From CAYJPV01 sp964396055 (lineage in GTDB: Bacteria; Acidobacteriota; Vicinamibacteria; Vicinamibacterales; JAKQTR01), in contig CAYNDV010000204.1 of the NCBI GenBank assembly GCA_964396055.1, forward strand, positions 1 to 6,840: 6,840 nucleotides of DNA. The letters are read 5' to 3'. A model generated the notes under the pieces. It made no database searches. It was not told the DNA's origin and worked only from the letters and a program-made list of their open reading frames with translations. Position numbers and translations under genes: made by a program. Shown here in pieces: positions 1-6,223 of the stretch; position 1 is the stretch's first letter; each line of letters opens with the position of its first letter.

Positions 1-2008
1 AGGTCTTGCTGACGCTCTCCGTCTGCGGCCCCGGGTAGACGTAGGCGATGATCGGATACCGCTTCGCGGGATCGAAGTCGAAGGGCTTGTACATCACCCC
101 GAACAGGTCCGTCACCCCGTCGTCAGCCTTCACCTTGAACGGCTCGGGGAACCTGAAGCCGGCGTCGGTCAACGCCGTCACGTCGGTGGTTTCGAGTTCG
201 GCGAGCTTGAGGCCCGTGGCGTCGAACAGCTCCGACACCGGCGCCAGGTCCACGCGCGAGTACGTGTTGATCAGGTACCGGCCCGAGTCGGAGATGACCG
301 AACTGTGGGACGCGTCGCCCGGGGTCAGCAGCTTCAGCCCCGTGCCGTCCAGGTTTACGCGGTAGGTGTGCGTGAAGTACGGGTCTTCGCCCGGCTCGCG
401 GTGATTGGCCGTGAAGTACATCACCCGCAGCTTCTCGTCCACGTACAGGACGGGACCGGTGACGAACTCACCGCTCGTGATCTGGTTCTTGAGCGTGCCG
501 TTGGCGTCGAAGAGGTAGTAGTGGCCCCAGCCGTCGCGCTCGGACCAGTGGATGAACTCCTGGCCGTTGCCGAGCGTCCAGAGTGGCTGCGTGTCGATGT
601 AGGTGTTGAGCCGCTCCTCGATGACCACCTTCACCTCACCGGTGGTCGCGTCGGCCCGGCACACGTCGATTCGCTTCAGGTCGCGGCTGGTCCGGTAGAA
701 GTACAGCGCGTCCGGCGTGTCGCTGAGCCAGCGCGGCTCGGTCTTCTCCCTGTCCCGATCCCGGGCCGTCGTCCGCGCCGTGGCCACCTGCAGGCTCTGG
801 TCCTTGAACGCCTCGGCCTTCACGGTGATGCGCGTCTTCGCCGCGCGGTCGAAGACGAGCAGTTCCGCCTGGTCCACGTGCTCCTCGCCGGGCATGGCGT
901 AGCGGTACGTCTCGAGCTTGGGCCGCGGGGACGCCAGCGAGTTGATGACCCAGAGGTCGGCCACCTTCCGCTGATCGGTGCGCACGGCCGAGAACTTCGA
1001 CGAGTCCTTGGCCCAGTGCGCCATGACGGCCGGCACGCGCGGGCCGTCCTTGTGCTTCGTGTCGCCCTTCTGGTCCTTCTTCAGATCCGTCTTCGCCTGC
1101 TCGCTCAATCGCCGGGCGAAGCTGTAGTGCTCCACCCCGTCGGTCGTGAGCTGGATCTCCTGCACCGTGGGATCGCCGAAGTCCTTCAGGGCCAGCTTGT
1201 AGTTCTCGGCGTCCATCATGAACAGGTTGTGGCCGCGCGCGAAGATGACCGTCTTGTCGTCGGGCGAGACCTGCGCCCACCCCGGCTTCTTCGGGTCCGC
1301 CTTGAAGTCCGGCTGCAGCGCGATTCTCCCGGTGGCCAGGTCGTACTCGAAGTAGAGCGTCTTGGTCGTCTTGGGCTCTTCGGCGTCCCTCTCCCCGGAT
1401 GCGTCGTCCTTCTTGACGTCGTCTTTCTTGACGTCGCCCTTCTTGACCTCGTCTTTCTTCGTCTCGCCGGTCTTCTTCTCGTCCGTCTTGCCTTCTTCTG
1501 TCTTCTGCCTTCCGTCTTCTGTCTTCTTCTCCTCTTCCACCTTTTCGCCGACGATCTTCGCGTCCTTCGGCACCTCGAGCTCGAACCGGATCACCGTGTC
1601 GTTCTTCGCCCACTTCATCGTCGAGGGCTGGATCGGCAGGTGCTGCGAATCGTACGGGATACGCGTGATGCCGGTCAGCATGGCCGCCATCTTCGCGTTG
1701 TCCCAGAGCGGCGCCTTCGAGCGCTTCAGGGGATCGACCAGCATGAACTTCCGGCCCTGCGCCGTTTCGAAGGCGTACCAGAACCGGTCGCTCGTCTCGG
1801 CCCAGTGGGGGGTGACGCTGGTGTCGAAGACGAGTTTGCCGACTTTCGTGGCCGTCCAGCGGGCGGTCAGATCGTAGTTGGGCCGGGGCAGCGGACGTTC
1901 GTCCGCCGACAGCCCCGCCGAGGCAAGGACCAGGACACACGCAAGAGCACCGATGAGCACGCCACGGACCGTCGGCCGCGTGAGGTGTGACGAAGCGGAA
2001 ACGGACAT
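1..2008 (-). CDS. Exported S9-family peptidase (DPP IV / prolyl oligopeptidase class), N-terminal part; 3' end off the window
   Basis: The frame is open from an ATG at 2006-2008 to the left edge, giving 669 residues without a stop. Residues about 14-35 form a signal peptide (RGVLIGALACVLVLASAG, likely cut after GLSA). Residues about 45-615 look like a DPP IV-type beta-propeller: repeated WxxD/FxYD-type strands and the motif SERDGWGHYYLF at 489-500, close to the S-x-R-D-G-x-x-H-x-Y-L seen in DPP IV N-terminal domains. Residues 625-669 (FGVMYKPFDFDPAKRYPIIA, then YVYPGPQ) match the entrance of the S9 alpha/beta-hydrolase domain. The Ser-Asp-His triad must lie beyond the window, so activity cannot be judged. 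Family members are periplasmic or secreted serine peptidases that trim peptides, often after Pro/Ala. Oddities are a Lys/Glu/Asp-rich insert at residues about 154-216 and a second charged stretch at 302-323. It is transcribed divergently from the cytochrome operon, and no functional link is evident. The start is supported by a GGAGG 6 nt upstream. Confidence 0.93.
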   Translation of the reverse strand, partial: MSVSASSHLTRPTVRGVLIGALACVLVLASAGLSADERPLPRPNYDLTARWTATKVGKLVFDTSVTPHWAETSDRFWYAFETAQGRKFMLVDPLKRSKAPLWDNAKMAAMLTGITRIPYDSQHLPIQPSTMKWAKNDTVIRFELEVPKDAKIVGEKVEEEKKTEDGRQKTEEGKTDEKKTGETKKDEVKKGDVKKDDVKKDDASGERDAEEPKTTKTLYFEYDLATGRIALQPDFKADPKKPGWAQVSPDDKTVIFARGHNLFMMDAENYKLALKDFGDPTVQEIQLTTDGVEHYSFARRLSEQAKTDLKKDQKGDTKHKDGPRVPAVMAHWAKDSSKFSAVRTDQRKVADLWVINSLASPRPKLETYRYAMPGEEHVDQAELLVFDRAAKTRITVKAEAFKDQSLQVATARTTARDRDREKTEPRWLSDTPDALYFYRTSRDLKRIDVCRADATTGEVKVVIEERLNTYIDTQPLWTLGNGQEFIHWSERDGWGHYYLFDANGTLKNQITSGEFVTGPVLYVDEKLRVMYFTANHREPGEDPYFTHTYRVNLDGTGLKLLTPGDASHSSVISDSGRYLINTYSRVDLAPVSELFDATGLKLAELETTDVTALTDAGFRFPEPFKVKADDGVTDLFGVMYKPFDFDPAKRYPIIAYVYPGPQTESVSKT
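1403..1462 (-). repeat. In-frame 15-bp tandem repeat (VKKDD pentapeptide units) within the peptidase gene
   Basis: On the plus strand the units are GTCGTCCTTCTTGAC (1403-1417), GTCGTCTTTCTTGAC (1418-1432), GTCGCCCTTCTTGAC (1433-1447) and a degenerate CTCGTCTTTCTTCGT (1448-1462). The 15-base period preserves the frame. On the minus strand it encodes residues 183-202 as TKKDE-VKKGD-VKKDD-VKKDD. This is a charged, probably unstructured loop inserted in the propeller. The unit differences are mostly synonymous or conservative, consistent with tandem duplication followed by drift. Confidence 0.85.
1497..1524 (-). repeat. Heptanucleotide tandem repeat (four TCYGYCT units) within the peptidase gene
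   Basis: Four consecutive heptamers read on the plus strand: TCTGTCT, TCTGCCT, TCCGTCT, TCTGTCT. Related but more degenerate heptamers flank them (GCCTTCT at 1490-1496, TCTTCTC at 1525-1531). Three heptamers make 21 bases, so the array is translated with a 7-residue period; residues 162-171 read KTEDGRQKTE. A 7-bp period is not a multiple of a codon, so this looks like a nucleotide-level repeat tolerated by the protein and not a protein-selected repeat. It lies next to the 15-bp repeat array. Confidence 0.75.
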
Positions 2009-2014
2009 GAGAAC

Positions 2015-2020
2015 CCTCCT
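2015..2020 (-). promoter_or_regulatory. Ribosome binding site of the S9 peptidase
   Basis: The minus strand reads AGGAGG six bases before the ATG at 2008, a near-perfect Shine-Dalgarno match. It fixes the start of the peptidase over possible upstream in-frame codons, and the signal peptide begins directly after it. Confidence 0.8.
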
Positions 2021-2032
2021 CCCGTGCCGCGC

Positions 2033-2038
2033 ATTGTA
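2033..2038 (-). promoter_or_regulatory. Candidate -10 box for the S9 peptidase
   Basis: TACAAT on the minus strand differs from TATAAT by one base. It would place the transcription start near 2026, giving a short leader of about 17 nt that contains the Shine-Dalgarno site. The matching -35 (TTCTGG, 17-bp spacing) is poor, so the promoter may be weak or activator-dependent. Confidence 0.4.
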
Positions 2039-2133
2039 GCCGGGGACCTCCGGAACCAGAAACCGCCTCGTCCGGCGTGGTAGCATGGGCTCGCCTCCGG
2101 CCGCCGCCCCCCGGCCGGTCCGTCGTCCCACCC

Positions 2134-2138
2134 GGAGG
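2134..2138 (+). promoter_or_regulatory. Ribosome binding site of the cytochrome-barrel fusion gene
   Basis: GGAGG lies five bases before the ATG at 2144. It supports that start, which gives a complete signal peptide. Confidence 0.75.
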
Positions 2139-2143
2139 ATCCC

Positions 2144-3265
2144 ATGCGCCTGCCCGGCGTTGCCACACCACCCGTCTGTCTCGTGCCGGCTCTCGCGTGC
2201 CTGGCCGTGCTGCTGACGGCCGCCCCGGCATCGGCCCAGGCGCCGCCCGCCCGCAGCGCGCAGGAACTCTACGCCGCCGGCTGCGCCCACTGTCACGGTC
2301 GTGACGGTCGCGGCGTGCCGGCCGAGCGGCTGGCCCTGCCCGTGCCCCTGCCCGACTTCACCGACTGCCAGTTCGCGCCGCGCGAGCCGGATTCGGACTG
2401 GGCCGCGGTCATTCACGACGGCGGGCCCGCCCGCGCCTTCCACCGCACCATGCCCGCCTTCGATGGGGCGATGTCATCCGAGGAAATTGGCCTGGCGCTG
2501 TCGCACGTCCGCACGTTCTGCGGCGAACGCGCGTGGCCGCGCGGCGAACTCAACCTCCCCAAGGCTCTGGTGACGGAGAAAGCCTTTCCGGAAGACGAGG
2601 TCATCTTCACCTCGTCGTTCGCCACCGAGGGCGATGGGGAGGTGAAGAGCAAGTACATCTACGAGAAGCGGTTTGGCGCGCAGAACCAGATCGAGGTCGT
2701 CGTGCCGGTCACGGCCTGGGCTGCCACCGGCGACTGGACGGCAGGTGTCGGCGACCTGGCCTTCGCGTACAAGCGCGTCCTGGCCCACAGTCACCGCCGG
2801 GGCTCCATCGTCAGTCTCACCGGCGAACTGGTGTTCCCCACCGGCGACGCCGACAAGCACCTCGGCAAGGGCCACGCCGTGATCGAGCCGTTCCTCACCT
2901 TCGGCCAGGCGCTGCCCGGCGACGGCTTCTTCCAGTTCCAGGGCGGCGGCGCCTTCCCGGCCGACGGCGAAGCCGACACCGAGTCCTTCTTCCGGTTCGT
3001 GACGGGCAAGACCTGGACACGCGGGCGCTGGGGCCGCGCCTGGTCGCCGATGGTCGAATTCCTCGGTTCGAAGACCCACGCCGAGGGCAAGCAGGTCCAG
3101 TGGGACATCCTGCCCCAGGTACAGGTGTCCCTCAGCACGCGGCAGCACATCCTGATGAACGTCGGCCTGCGGATGCCCATCACCGACAGTGGCAGCCGCA
3201 AGACGCAATTCGTCGTGTACCTGCTGTGGGACACATTCGACGGCGGGTTCTTCCAGGGCTGGTAG
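2144..3265 (+). CDS. Exported monoheme cytochrome c fused to an outer-membrane beta-barrel (cytochrome-porin-like fusion)
   Basis: The protein has 373 residues. A signal peptide covers residues 1-32 (hydrophobic core VPALACLAVLLTAA, likely cut in ASAQ-AP). Residues about 36-128 form a class I cytochrome c domain: heme site CAHCH at 47-51 (proximal His51), GRDGRGVPA after it, a likely distal ligand Met103 in TMPAF, and a final helix SSEEIGLALSHVRTF typical of this fold. Cys75 and Cys126 are outside the heme motif and could form a disulfide. Residues about 150-373 are a run of alternating amphipathic strands, about 12 by eye, including GVGDLAFAYKRVL and SLTGELVFPTGD. This pattern resembles the MetA-pathway/phenol-degradation-type outer-membrane barrel family (PF13557-like), an assignment from recall only. 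It is the first gene of a three-gene operon; the next gene is a pentaheme cytochrome. A role in moving electrons at or across the outer membrane is inferred. Alternatives are a sensor, or a barrel with a periplasmic heme domain serving as electron acceptor for a dehydrogenase. Confidence 0.85.
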   Translation: MRLPGVATPPVCLVPALACLAVLLTAAPASAQAPPARSAQELYAAGCAHCHGRDGRGVPAERLALPVPLPDFTDCQFAPREPDSDWAAVIHDGGPARAFHRTMPAFDGAMSSEEIGLALSHVRTFCGERAWPRGELNLPKALVTEKAFPEDEVIFTSSFATEGDGEVKSKYIYEKRFGAQNQIEVVVPVTAWAATGDWTAGVGDLAFAYKRVLAHSHRRGSIVSLTGELVFPTGDADKHLGKGHAVIEPFLTFGQALPGDGFFQFQGGGAFPADGEADTESFFRFVTGKTWTRGRWGRAWSPMVEFLGSKTHAEGKQVQWDILPQVQVSLSTRQHILMNVGLRMPITDSGSRKTQFVVYLLWDTFDGGFFQGW

Positions 3266-3269
3266 GAGG
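3264..3269 (+). promoter_or_regulatory. Ribosome binding site of the pentaheme cytochrome, overlapping the upstream stop codon
   Basis: AGGAGG overlaps the TAG stop (3263-3265) of the fusion gene and lies five bases before the ATG at 3275. A second in-frame ATG at 3284 would be 14 bases away, so 3275 is preferred. The overlap of stop and Shine-Dalgarno site indicates translational coupling. Confidence 0.8.
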
Positions 3270-3274
3270 CCACC

Positions 3275-4903
3275 ATGCGCACCATGCTTGCATCCGTCCT
3301 GACCGCCGCCCTCGGTGCCGGTATCGCCGCGTGGCCCCAGGCTGCGCCGCAGCACGTGCCCGCCGGCCCTCCCCCGACCCTCGCGACCGCAGACGCCTGC
3401 ATCGCGTGTCACACCGGGATCACCAGTCCGGCCGGCGACGACGTGTCGTTCGTGTCGGCGTGGCGTCCGTCGATGATGTCCAACTCGGCGCGCGATCCCT
3501 ACTGGCACGCCGGCGTCCGCCGCGAGGTGGTCGATCATCCGACGGCCCAGGCCGCCATCGAGGGCGAGTGCAGCGCGTGCCACATGCCGATGGCCGCCTA
3601 CCTGGCCCGGCACGGCGGCGGTCACGGCGAGGTGTTCACGAACCTGCCGGCCGGGATGGCCATGGCGCCCCACGCCGACCTGGCCGCAGACGGCGTCTCG
3701 TGCACCGTGTGCCATCAGATTACGCCGGAAGCGCTCGGCACCCGGGCCAGCTACAACGCGCACTTCCGGCTGGGCGTGGCCGCGCCCGGCGCGGCGCCGG
3801 CGATCGGCGGCCCCTTCGACGTGGATGCCGGCCGGAAGCGGCTGATGCGATCGTCGTCCGGCTACGAGCCCGTGCGCGCCGATCACCTGAGTGAGTCGGA
3901 TGTCTGCGGCAGTTGTCACACGCTGTACACCTCGTCGCTGGGCCCGAAGGGCGAGGTGGTGGGCGAACTGCCCGAGCAGATGCCGTACATCGAGTGGAAA
4001 CACTCGGCCTTCCGGACGACCCGCAGCTGCCAGTCGTGCCACATGCCGCTGGTGACGGGCCAGGTGCCCGTCACGCCGGTCCTGGGCGACCCCCGGCCGA
4101 ATGTGTCGCAGCACACGTTTGTGGGCGGCAACTTCTTCATGCAGCGGATGCTGAACCGTCATCGCGCCGAACTGGGCGTGGCGGCGCTGCCGGAGGAACT
4201 CGACGCCAGCGCCCGCCGGACGCTCGAGTACCTCGCGTCCGAGGCGGCCTCGCTGACGCTGGCCTCGGCGCGGCTGTCCGGCGGACGGCTCGCGGTGGAC
4301 GTGGACGTGCGCAACTTCGGGGGGCACAAGCTGCCCACCGCGTACCCGTCGCGGCGGGTCTGGCTGCACCTCGTCGTGCGCGACGCGGCACGGGCCATCG
4401 TGTTCGAGTCCGGGGCCGTGCGCCCTGATGGCGCCATCGCCGGCAACGACAACGACGAGGACCCGCTGCGCTACGAGCCCCACCATCGTGAGATTACGGA
4501 TCCCCGGCAGGTGCAGATCTACGAAGCCATCATGGGCGACCCGAAGAACGTGGTCACCACGGGGCTGCTCACGGCCGTGACCTACCTGAAGGACAACCGC
4601 CTGCTGCCGCAGGGGTTCGACAAGGCGACGGCATCGCCGGACGTCGCGGTCCGCGGCCACGCCTCGGGTGATGGGGACTTCATGGCGGGCGGCGACCGGG
4701 TCCGGTATATCGTAGATCTCTCGAAGGCCACCGGTCCCTTCACGGTTGACGCGGAACTCCGCTATCAGACCATTGCGTTCCGGTGGGCACAGAACCTGGC
4801 GGGGTACGCGGCGCCGGAGTCCTCGCGGTTCCTGGGGTACTACCGGGCGATGGCGGCAGGGTCGTCCGCCGTGCTCGCAACGGCTGGATTGAGGACGGAA
4901 TGA
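3275..4903 (+). CDS. Exported pentaheme c-type cytochrome (cytochrome c554-like) with C-terminal beta-rich domain
   Basis: The protein has 542 residues. A signal peptide spans about residues 1-24 (MLASVLTAALGAGIAAW core); there is no lipobox Cys. Five CXXCH heme sites are visible: CIACH 42-46, CSACH 99-103, CTVCH 143-147, CGSCH 211-215 and CQSCH 252-256. Non-motif histidines that could be distal ligands include His78 (DPYWHAG), His88, His133, His163, His204, His243 (EWKHSAF) and His280. Two sites read C-x-x-C-H-M-P (99-105 and 252-258), a local sequence common in c554/NrfA-like multiheme cytochromes. Residues about 330-500 contain no CXXCH and look like a beta-sandwich, opening with the conserved-looking NFGGHKLPTAYPSRRVWLHL (347-366), in which His351 might also bind heme. 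The family is annotated broadly as cytochrome c554/c-prime-like. The substrate is unknown; I see no clear evidence for hydroxylamine or nitrite chemistry. The gene follows the cytochrome-barrel fusion by 9 nt and overlaps the next gene by 4 nt, so it probably exchanges electrons with the fusion protein in the periplasm or at the outer membrane. Confidence 0.9.
   Translation: MRTMLASVLTAALGAGIAAWPQAAPQHVPAGPPPTLATADACIACHTGITSPAGDDVSFVSAWRPSMMSNSARDPYWHAGVRREVVDHPTAQAAIEGECSACHMPMAAYLARHGGGHGEVFTNLPAGMAMAPHADLAADGVSCTVCHQITPEALGTRASYNAHFRLGVAAPGAAPAIGGPFDVDAGRKRLMRSSSGYEPVRADHLSESDVCGSCHTLYTSSLGPKGEVVGELPEQMPYIEWKHSAFRTTRSCQSCHMPLVTGQVPVTPVLGDPRPNVSQHTFVGGNFFMQRMLNRHRAELGVAALPEELDASARRTLEYLASEAASLTLASARLSGGRLAVDVDVRNFGGHKLPTAYPSRRVWLHLVVRDAARAIVFESGAVRPDGAIAGNDNDEDPLRYEPHHREITDPRQVQIYEAIMGDPKNVVTTGLLTAVTYLKDNRLLPQGFDKATASPDVAVRGHASGDGDFMAGGDRVRYIVDLSKATGPFTVDAELRYQTIAFRWAQNLAGYAAPESSRFLGYYRAMAAGSSAVLATAGLRTE
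4891..4895 (+). promoter_or_regulatory. Ribosome binding site inside the pentaheme cytochrome gene, for the downstream barrel gene
   Basis: GAGGA lies four bases before the ATG at 4900, inside the last codons of the cytochrome gene. Together with the ATGA overlap (4900-4903) it fixes the start of the downstream gene at 4900. A longer open frame beginning at 4783 lacks a signal peptide at its N terminus and overlaps the cytochrome by 121 nt, so it is not preferred. Confidence 0.7.
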
Positions 4904-6222
4904 GGGGAGTGCGTGGGCTCTGCCTGGCGTGGTGCCTGGCGGGCAGCATCACGGCCGCAGCTCAGCCTGCGCCGGAGAAGACGACGGGGACCGCAGGCAG
5001 GGCGGCGCCGGGTTCGGCGGCGACCCTGCAGGCGAACCTGCGGGTCTTCGTCGACTGCCGGACGGGCTGCGACGGCAGCTACATCCGGTCGGAGCTGAAC
5101 TTCGTCGATCACGTGACCGATCGGGCCGTGGCCGACGTGCACGTGCTCATCACCACGCGGGGCACCGGCGGGGGTGGCAGCGAATACACGCTCAGCTTCA
5201 TCGGGTTGGGCGCCTTCGAGGCCCTGCAGGACACCACCCGCTACAACACGACGAACGACGACAGCGACGACGACATCCGGCGCGGGTTGGTGCGCGCGCT
5301 GAAGATCGGGCTCCTGCGCTACCTGGCCCAGACGACGCTGCGCGACTCGATGGAAGTCACCTACCAGCCGTCGAAACGCCCCGGCGCGCAGGCCCGGGCG
5401 GCCCAGACCGCAAACGATCCGTGGAACTTCTGGGTGTTCCGCCTGCGGGGAAACTTCAGCACGGACGGTGAAGAGTCCAACACGGCCGTGCGGGCCTCCG
5501 GCGCGGCCTCAGCCAGCCGCGTGACCGAAGCCTGGAAGATGGCGGTCAACACGAACTACAACTACCGCCGCAACCGCTACTCCTTCGAGGACGAGGAGGA
5601 GGAGGATTACGTCGCCATCACGCGGGACGCATGGGTGGGCGGGTCGCTCGTGAAGAGCATCGGTACGCACTGGGGTGCGGGCGTGCGTTCGTCGTACTCG
5701 TCGTCCACCTACACGAACCAGGACCGCGCCCTTCGCGCCGGCCCCGCCGTCGAGTACAACTACTTCCCCTACGCCGAAACGACGCGCCGGCAGCTGACGT
5801 TCCGCTATTCGCTCGCGGTCAACGACTTCCAGTACCGCGAAATCACGCTGTACGACAAGCTCGACGAGACGCTGTGGAGCCACCAGTTCGCCGTCAATCT
5901 CGACATGCGGCAACCCTGGGGCACGCTGGACTTCGAGGTGGAGGCGTCGCAGTACCTGCCGGACACGAGCAAGAACCGGCTCGCCCTCGAGGCGTATACG
6001 GAGGTGCGGCTGTTCAAGGGGTTTTCCCTGAACATGGGCGCCAACTCGGCGTACATCCGCGACCAGATCTACCTGCCGGCCGGCGAGGCCACCGACGAGG
6101 AAATCCTGCTGCGCCAGCGCCAGGTGGCCACGTCCTACGACTACGGCGTCTTCGTGGGCTTCACCTACAGCTTCGGCTCGGTCTACAACAACGTCGTCAA
6201 CACGCGCTTGTCGGGCTTCTGA
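4900..6222 (+). CDS. Outer-membrane beta-barrel protein with an uncharacterised N-terminal domain
   Basis: The product has 440 residues from the ATG that overlaps the upstream stop as ATGA. Residues 1-22 are a signal peptide (LCLAWCLAGSITAAAQ, cut near AAAQ-P). Residues about 43-155 form a compact, conserved-looking domain: NLRVFVDCRTGCDGSYIRSE (46-65) with a C-x3-C pair at 53/57, then ADVHVLITTRGTGGGGSEYT (78-97), LSFIGLGAF, an acidic DDSDDDIRRGL and KIGLLRYLAQT. From about residue 176 the sequence is alternating amphipathic beta-strands rich in Tyr/Trp/Phe (FWVFRLRGNFS, NTNYNYRRNRYSF, FRYSLAVNDFQYREITLY and so on). It ends in aromatic-rich FVGFTYSFGSVYN and a C-terminal Phe, as expected of a barrel recognised by the Bam machinery. 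An acidic tract DEEEEDY at 231-237 probably lies in a loop. I cannot name the N-terminal domain and do not assign a function. Operon position suggests an outer-membrane partner of the two cytochromes. Confidence 0.85.
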   Translation: MRGVRGLCLAWCLAGSITAAAQPAPEKTTGTAGRAAPGSAATLQANLRVFVDCRTGCDGSYIRSELNFVDHVTDRAVADVHVLITTRGTGGGGSEYTLSFIGLGAFEALQDTTRYNTTNDDSDDDIRRGLVRALKIGLLRYLAQTTLRDSMEVTYQPSKRPGAQARAAQTANDPWNFWVFRLRGNFSTDGEESNTAVRASGAASASRVTEAWKMAVNTNYNYRRNRYSFEDEEEEDYVAITRDAWVGGSLVKSIGTHWGAGVRSSYSSSTYTNQDRALRAGPAVEYNYFPYAETTRRQLTFRYSLAVNDFQYREITLYDKLDETLWSHQFAVNLDMRQPWGTLDFEVEASQYLPDTSKNRLALEAYTEVRLFKGFSLNMGANSAYIRDQIYLPAGEATDEEILLRQRQVATSYDYGVFVGFTYSFGSVYNNVVNTRLSGF

Positions 6223-6223
6223 C

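Larger units (their letters stand above)
2009..2143. promoter_or_regulatory. Divergent intergenic region between the peptidase and the cytochrome operon
   Basis: This 135-bp stretch must hold the start signals for both directions. On the minus strand TACAAT (plus-strand 2033-2038) is a 5/6 match to a sigma70-type -10 box. Seventeen bases upstream of it lies only a weak -35 (TTCTGG, 2056-2061). For the plus strand TAGCAT (2081-2086) is a possible -10 with no convincing -35. A GC-rich inverted repeat (CCGGCCG at 2097-2103 and CGGCCGG at 2112-2118, 8-base loop) lies upstream of the cytochrome gene. It could be an operator or simply chance in such GC-rich DNA. Confidence 0.45.

Noticed and set aside
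305..1990. A 561-codon plus-strand open frame antisense to the peptidase
   Set aside because: Its translation is Arg/Val/Leu-rich with no recognisable domain. The minus-strand frame covering the same bases gives a clear signal peptide and S9 family motifs. Long antisense open frames are expected in GC-rich genes.
2097..2118. Inverted repeat CCGGCCG / CGGCCGG as an operator for the cytochrome operon
   Set aside because: It has seven-base arms made only of G and C in a very GC-rich spacer. Chance is likely, and it is mentioned only as part of the intergenic region.
636..2231. A 531-codon minus-strand open frame overlapping the peptidase and the divergent promoter region
   Set aside because: It is in a different frame from the S9 peptidase, is Arg/Gly-rich, and crosses the start of the cytochrome gene. 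It is a frame shadow.
2533..3894. A 453-codon plus-strand open frame spanning the junction of the two cytochrome genes
   Set aside because: It is Arg-rich with no domain and lies out of frame with two well-supported genes.
2474..4660. A 728-codon minus-strand open frame antisense to both cytochrome genes
   Set aside because: Composition is His/Arg/Gly-rich without motifs, and it spans two convincing plus-strand genes with heme motifs and ribosome binding sites. It is a GC-driven shadow.
4783..4899. N-terminal extension of the third operon protein from an upstream ATG
   Set aside because: The extension overlaps the cytochrome gene, has no good ribosome binding site and would bury the signal peptide. 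The ATG at 4900 with its ATGA overlap is the natural start.
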